From Boswellia sacra (Eukaryota > Streptophyta > Magnoliopsida > Sapindales > Burseraceae), in assembly GCA_013180625.2 (NCBI GenBank), contig SNVD02014772.1, positions 186,001 to 250,000 on the forward strand: a stretch of DNA of 64,000 bases, read 5' to 3'. The position numbers and the translations under genes were made by a program. Below, piece after piece: positions 59,365-64,000 of this stretch. Under the pieces are notes generated by a model. The model was not told where the DNA came from. It saw only the letters and a program-made list of their open reading frames with translations, and made no database searches. Each line of letters opens with the position of its first letter. Position 1 is the first letter of the stretch.

Positions 59365-62300
59365 TCACTGGCGACGTTCCTCCGGCCAAGGAACCACCTT
59401 GTGGAAGGGTACTGTCCTCTGAGGCAAGGCTCCATCTTCCTCATCATCATCAAATTCCAGCAAATAACTGCCCAATCAAAACATTAGCATACGACATTAT
59501 GGTAAATAAAATTACGAGAAAGTAAAGCAAAGAACCAGCTAGCTTCTATTCTATAGATGGTCTTATGCGTTTGAAAAACATACAGTGATTTCATAGTCTG
59601 ATACAGAATTTATGGTCAACCAGAGAATTTCTAATCCTGACCTATTTATACGTTTTCCATTTTAAAAGATGAGAAGATAAATCAATTAACAAAGCCTAAA
59701 TCCTGCTTATAACCATCCATCTGAGGATAAAAAAGAAAGAAAGGTGTACAAAATCAGTTAATATTTCATTTCCATCTAGCAGAACACAATGCTGCCCCAA
59801 GATACGCAAAATAAAGGATGAAACACAAGATGAATATTACTTACTCATCCGTCTTCCTCTGGAGATATACAAAATGGTTGATGGCACCCCACAGCAATCA
59901 CAATACAATAGTGGTCAGTTCCATGTCAGAAACACCAAGGATTCTCAAAGATTTTAAAAGAGTAACAGAAGAATAACATCCAACAGCAAAGTTAAAATTT
60001 CTATAACCTAGTCTGTACATCAAAGTGGATGATGGATGGTAAGGTCACCTTCCGAGGGGGACCAACAACAGTTGCCTTATAGAGTGCGGTTGTTCCTGGA
60101 TAAACAGCCAAAACATGCCTTCCAGGAGGGAATTCTGGAAGACTAGAAGGATCATTTCGCTTAGGGAAAGGAATAATACATGACATAGGCAGCTTGTACT
60201 TCCTGCAAGTAGCAATCAAAGAAATGAACATCATTTAACTGAAGAAATTTATTATACTTGATTATTCAATAAGAGCAGAGAACCAGATGTTGACATCTAA
60301 CACCTTTTCCAGTCAACCACCATTAAGAACCATGTAGGTTATTGCATAGCCTTCATAGAATAAATACAGTTTACTATTCATAAATAAGATACAATAAGAA
60401 GTTCATCCCAAAATCAATTAAATGCATACCAGTTCTTTATAAAAAACTGCCTAATCATATACATATACATACATACATACATACATATATATATATATAC
60501 ACATATATACATATATATATATATATACACATATACATACATACATATACATACATACATATATATATACATATACATACATATATATATATATATACAC
60601 ATATACATACATACATATATATATACATACATATATATATATACATATATATAAAAACCAAAGTGAAACTTCTTCAGAAAATCAGATTCACGTCTAGTAG
60701 CAGTATGGTGCATGTGATTGCTAAGGGACCGTACAATATTTCTAATTTTTTAGACAATGAAAACAACGGTGGGAATTTGTATGTTCAAGGTTCTAGAATG
60801 TGTCTGATAGCATTTCTGAAATTAGAAAAAAGACGCATCTAGTAGAGTTTTTTGAAAATGACTAATATTTTTACTATTATTACCGTAATACCTTATTGAT
60901 ACTCTTAATAATTTAAAAATCGAATTAAATAACTTATCAAAGATTAAGAAAAAAGCAAAGAACTCCAAAGTTTTTTTTCCAATTTCTGAAAGGAAATTGG
61001 AAAACAATTTTTTTCATTTCTGAAAATGGTTATGAACCACATGTTTCTTATTTCCTGAACTCAATGAACACAAAAATCATTTTCCAGAATTAATACAAAT
61101 GCCCTCTAAAATAAATGATCAATCTCAAAGCTCCTTCAAGAAAACAGTAGTCAGTAAAGCAAACCAACAAGAGCATTGAAGCATAAGAGAATTATCGCTG
61201 CAAGAATGAATACGAAGTTGCATGCATAACACATGTCACGCAAGTACCACAACAAGGGTAAAAAATGATGATACTTAATTACAGTGATGTAAAGATTCCG
61301 ATCTTCGGGCAATAACAGGCATCAAAGCACAAAACCTACCTTTGCCCACCACCCTCTTCATCATCACCTGGCTCCTCATCCAATACTTCAAATCTGCATA
61401 AAGTGTACAACTTCAAAACAAGGACTAGAAAGATTCCAAGGTTGAGACGAACCTACTTATGTAGCAGTTATTCTATTACATTGGAGCATCGACGGTTATT
61501 GATACATGAACGCTAGCTTCAATCTAAAGGGTGCAAACAAACCCAACTTTTGATGTGTGAGAATTGAACTTACTCTTTCGTTTCTCTATCAAAATGCATC
61601 ACTTTTACAACAAACCACTCATCCTTGTCAGCATTCTCAACTGTCACTCTAGCTGCTACCTGAATAAATAGAAGAAATATTTCCGCAACTTGAATGGGAT
61701 GGAATTGTACAATTTATCATAATAAAGGACTCAGTAAAGTTCGTCAAATCCAATAATCAGTTTAATTTTCATTTCAAATCAGCAATCATGAATGATTGAA
61801 TGCCACAGAGCCACATGCATACCTGTTCACCCTTTAGGCTAGCACAAGCTTCAAGTTGATTTCGCATGGAGGAATGCATCCTTGTCACATCTGAATCATT
61901 CTTCATCCTCTTCCTTTTCTGTTCATTACCTTCTGCAACTTATGTAACATTAGATACACAAGTAAAACTCCACAGAGTTTCACAGGAATAACATTTCATC
62001 CCTCATTGGAATCTAAAACAAATTTTACATTTTTTGTAAATGTCCTATACTCAGTGTCTCATGTTTTCCATGTTTACAAAGCTTATATGCTGTATAAACC
62101 TCTTCATTAAGCCTAGAATAATGATGCATCTTAGACAAAATTAAAACTTCCCAGGCATCATGACCCGCCCAGCATTAAATTCCAACAATGACAGAATCGG
62201 GAATCAGTGGAGAAGGGGAGGGAGAAAGCTTTATGTGTACAACATGAAGCAGACATATAATCAAAATCATGATTCCTTCATTAGAATCAGGAAAACTTCT

Positions 62301-63080
62301 TGTTACATACAGTCATCCTGAGAGTAACAAGAGATACTTGCAACCTAGCAGCTTTGAGTAATCAATAAATTTTTTGGCATTGATGGCTCCTGGCGTTTGA
62401 CCAGCTAAATACATAGTCTCCATATATATCATCAAAAGAAACACAAAGAACTGGTAATTAGAAACTTATCTATAGCTTGATCAAAATGTTTCAGCAATCA
62501 CATATTTGATATGAACATATCATAGAGTTGATAAATTGTAGTACACCTACCTATCCTTCTTCGTTGCTGTCCTGGAGGTCCAGATGGCAAAAAAGCATCT
62601 AGTTGACTGAGTAGCAAACCGGAAACACTGAATGAAATACAGAAACAATAGATTAAAATAAAATCATCAAAACAGAATATTAAGAACCGTAAATGGTCAT
62701 TTCTCAGGATAGTCCTTGTTTAGTAGACTGCTTGTTCACTTTTCTACAGCAGCTTTGTCAATTAAAGTGTCATTGATGCTGATAGATTAACGACAAAAAT
62801 AAAAACCATTAGAAGAGTGAAGTGTCACACACAGCACAGATGACCAAACTGGCCCCGACCCAAGCCTCAAGAGTTAACTTCCATAATTTCTCAAAATTAA
62901 AATAAACAAGGAAAAAAAAAAACTAAGATAAGGACAACAATACAGTATAAGTCATCAACTTCGTAAAGGATATTAAGTAGACATACGTTACTTCAGTTTC
63001 TGAAAGGTCTTTCGCCTGAATATATAGTCCTTTTAGTTTTGTTAAAGAATTATCACCAGGCTTCTCAACCACCTCAGGAG
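59365..63080 (-). CDS. SGF29: SAGA-associated factor 29 (SGF29) homologue, 5' end outside the window
   Basis: Chromatin reader of the SAGA histone acetyltransferase module, binding H3K4me2/3 through a tandem Tudor domain. Exons seen: 62987-63080, 62551-62627, 61823-61932, 61574-61659, 61340-61393, 60049-60202, 59845-59858, 59365-59467; about 230 aa to the stop, all phases compatible. Order: helical region ([20 protein letters not shown], then [20 protein letters not shown]), basic linker ([15 protein letters not shown]), Tudor region starting [20 protein letters not shown] and ending [14 protein letters not shown]. Aromatic cage candidates are the two Tyr in [14 protein letters not shown] and Phe in [12 protein letters not shown]. 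Exon 7 is a 14-nt microexon. The first exon(s), which should encode the N-terminal coiled coil, was not found up to 64000 and probably lies beyond. Arabidopsis SGF29A is the likely orthologue by neighbourhood. Confidence 0.94.
60455..60652. repeat. (CATA)n/(TA)n compound microsatellite in an SGF29 intron
   Basis: About 200 bp of catacatacat and tatatatata blocks with a repeated internal module (tatatatatatacacatatacatacatacat) at about 60519-60550 and 60584-60620. It lies within the intron between exons 60049-60202 and 61340-61393. Long minus-strand frames of Tyr/Ile/Met/Cys here are repeat artefacts. Confidence 0.95.
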
Positions 63081-64000
63081 CTGTATTGACAAGCAAAATT
63101 TTTAGATTCAATACAAACCACAGTAACTGTAAAATCAGTAGATTAACAACTCAACAAAGAAAAAGCCAATCATTCAGAGATTATTTAGTTGCACCCAAAT
63201 GTTTTGAGTGGGTTTCCCTTTGAGATCACGTTCATACAATTTCTTTTTTGGAGATTTGCATACTTACACCACCAAATTAGGGCTGTATGAAGTCTCCATA
63301 ATAACAAACCATAATTAAGTTGGAATATCAAGCAACTTATTAAAGTGCTTCCTAATTAATCATTCCCAATCATATACCTTGTTGACTAGGAATACAGCAC
63401 GTGATTATGTTTCTGTTGTTGGTTACTTTGGGGGACCTCGTTTGCCCATCACAACATTTACATTCTAGCTTGATACAGTGAATTTATCAATCTCAAATTC
63501 TTTTTTGTGTGTCATGCTACAGTCTACAATATGCATGGCACAAGTACAGAAAAAGATTTAGCGCATTTAACATTTGTCAAACCATCATTTCATAAACAGA
63601 ATTCACTTACCATATCATGTTCAGAATCTGTCAAATTGGTGCTTCATTAAGTTGACTGATGCACAAAAATGTTACATTCGCCGAAAGAATATTCTTTAAT
63701 CAATTTTAAATTATCATAAATTTGGTTCCTGTTTTATCTCCGGGTTATCTATCGAGGGACAACTCACACAGTATCATTAGCTTACGTTCTATCTTTGGCA
63801 GGAGCAAAATTAAATATAACAGATGAAGATCAGTGCTCAGGTAAAGACAACGACAAACATATCTTGTGGGAGATCAGCGGGCGATGGGAATTCATGCAAG
63901 ATGCGTAAAACAAAATTTTATATTACCTATTAACCTCTTTAAACCGTGATAAGTCACAATTGTACAGTGCAATGAGCATTAGAAAATGTAGTTGGAGACA
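63081..64000. other. SGF29 intron sequence (no exon found)
   Basis: Searching the minus strand for the expected N-terminal coiled-coil exon found nothing. I take the whole stretch as the first or second intron of SGF29, running off the right edge. Confidence 0.5.

Noticed and set aside
60414..60713. Minus-strand Tyr/Ile/Met/Cys-rich frames as membrane peptides
   Set aside because: Pure translation of the CATA/TA microsatellite in an SGF29 intron.

Overview
This is a plant nuclear window. Every recognisable gene is split by GT-AG introns, intergenic DNA is AT-rich, and transposon remnants separate the genes. Protein content and gene order fit a eudicot. The sequences suggest a rosid (a Citrus-like genome is my guess from protein resemblance, not a test). 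Nothing prokaryotic, organellar or viral was seen.

Layout. 1-7.8 kb is repeat-rich: a 42-bp minisatellite (1087-1830), shorter degenerate tandem repeats (2121-2780), the decayed 3' end of a Ty3/Gypsy retrotransposon with its LTR (3146 to about 5.2-5.4 kb), and a very large inverted repeat with arms of about 0.95 kb (5700-7775). Genes follow: a 20S proteasome beta-2 (PBB) gene (+, coding 9144-11792), a RAB2/RABB1 GTPase (+, 12968-15467), an ESF2/ABT1-type pre-rRNA processing RNA-binding protein (-, 16310-19044), a terminal-inverted-repeat element (19656-21363), a PPR protein (-, 22158-27209), a small basic protein of unknown function (-, 28535-28978), an RGLG2-type copine/RING ubiquitin ligase (-, 30395-34089), a gene-free block with two more inverted-repeat elements (35.1-41.9 kb), the PMT9-type Golgi methyltransferase (+, 42015-45751), a uridine kinase-like/UPRT fusion (+, 47726-52896), SURF2 (-, 53754-55872), a GDSL esterase/lipase (+, 56879-58408) and SGF29 of the SAGA complex (-, 59365 to beyond the right edge).

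I rebuilt exon structures by hand by joining GT-AG junctions that keep the reading frame and the family alignment. All complete models are in frame from ATG to stop: PBB 273 aa, RAB2 211, ESF2-like 358, PPR 450, RGLG2-like 454, PMT9-like 606, UKL 472, SURF2 257, GDSL 381. SGF29 lacks its first exon(s). These genes are separate transcription units with mostly housekeeping roles (proteolysis and ubiquitination, vesicle traffic, rRNA maturation, cell-wall methylation, pyrimidine salvage, chromatin), not one pathway.

The main large-scale observation is gene order. From memory of Arabidopsis locus numbers, the window interleaves genes lying in at least three Arabidopsis blocks (PBB1-UKL5-SGF29A; RGLG2-PMT9-SURF2-GDSL; RABB1C-PPR), as expected if it keeps an ancestral order that Arabidopsis later split. 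The most unusual DNA structures are the 2-kb palindrome just upstream of the proteasome gene, the 42-bp minisatellite open on both strands, and a 0.93-kb inverted-repeat element filled with a TCGAGTG-type array. I found no clearly new multi-gene system.
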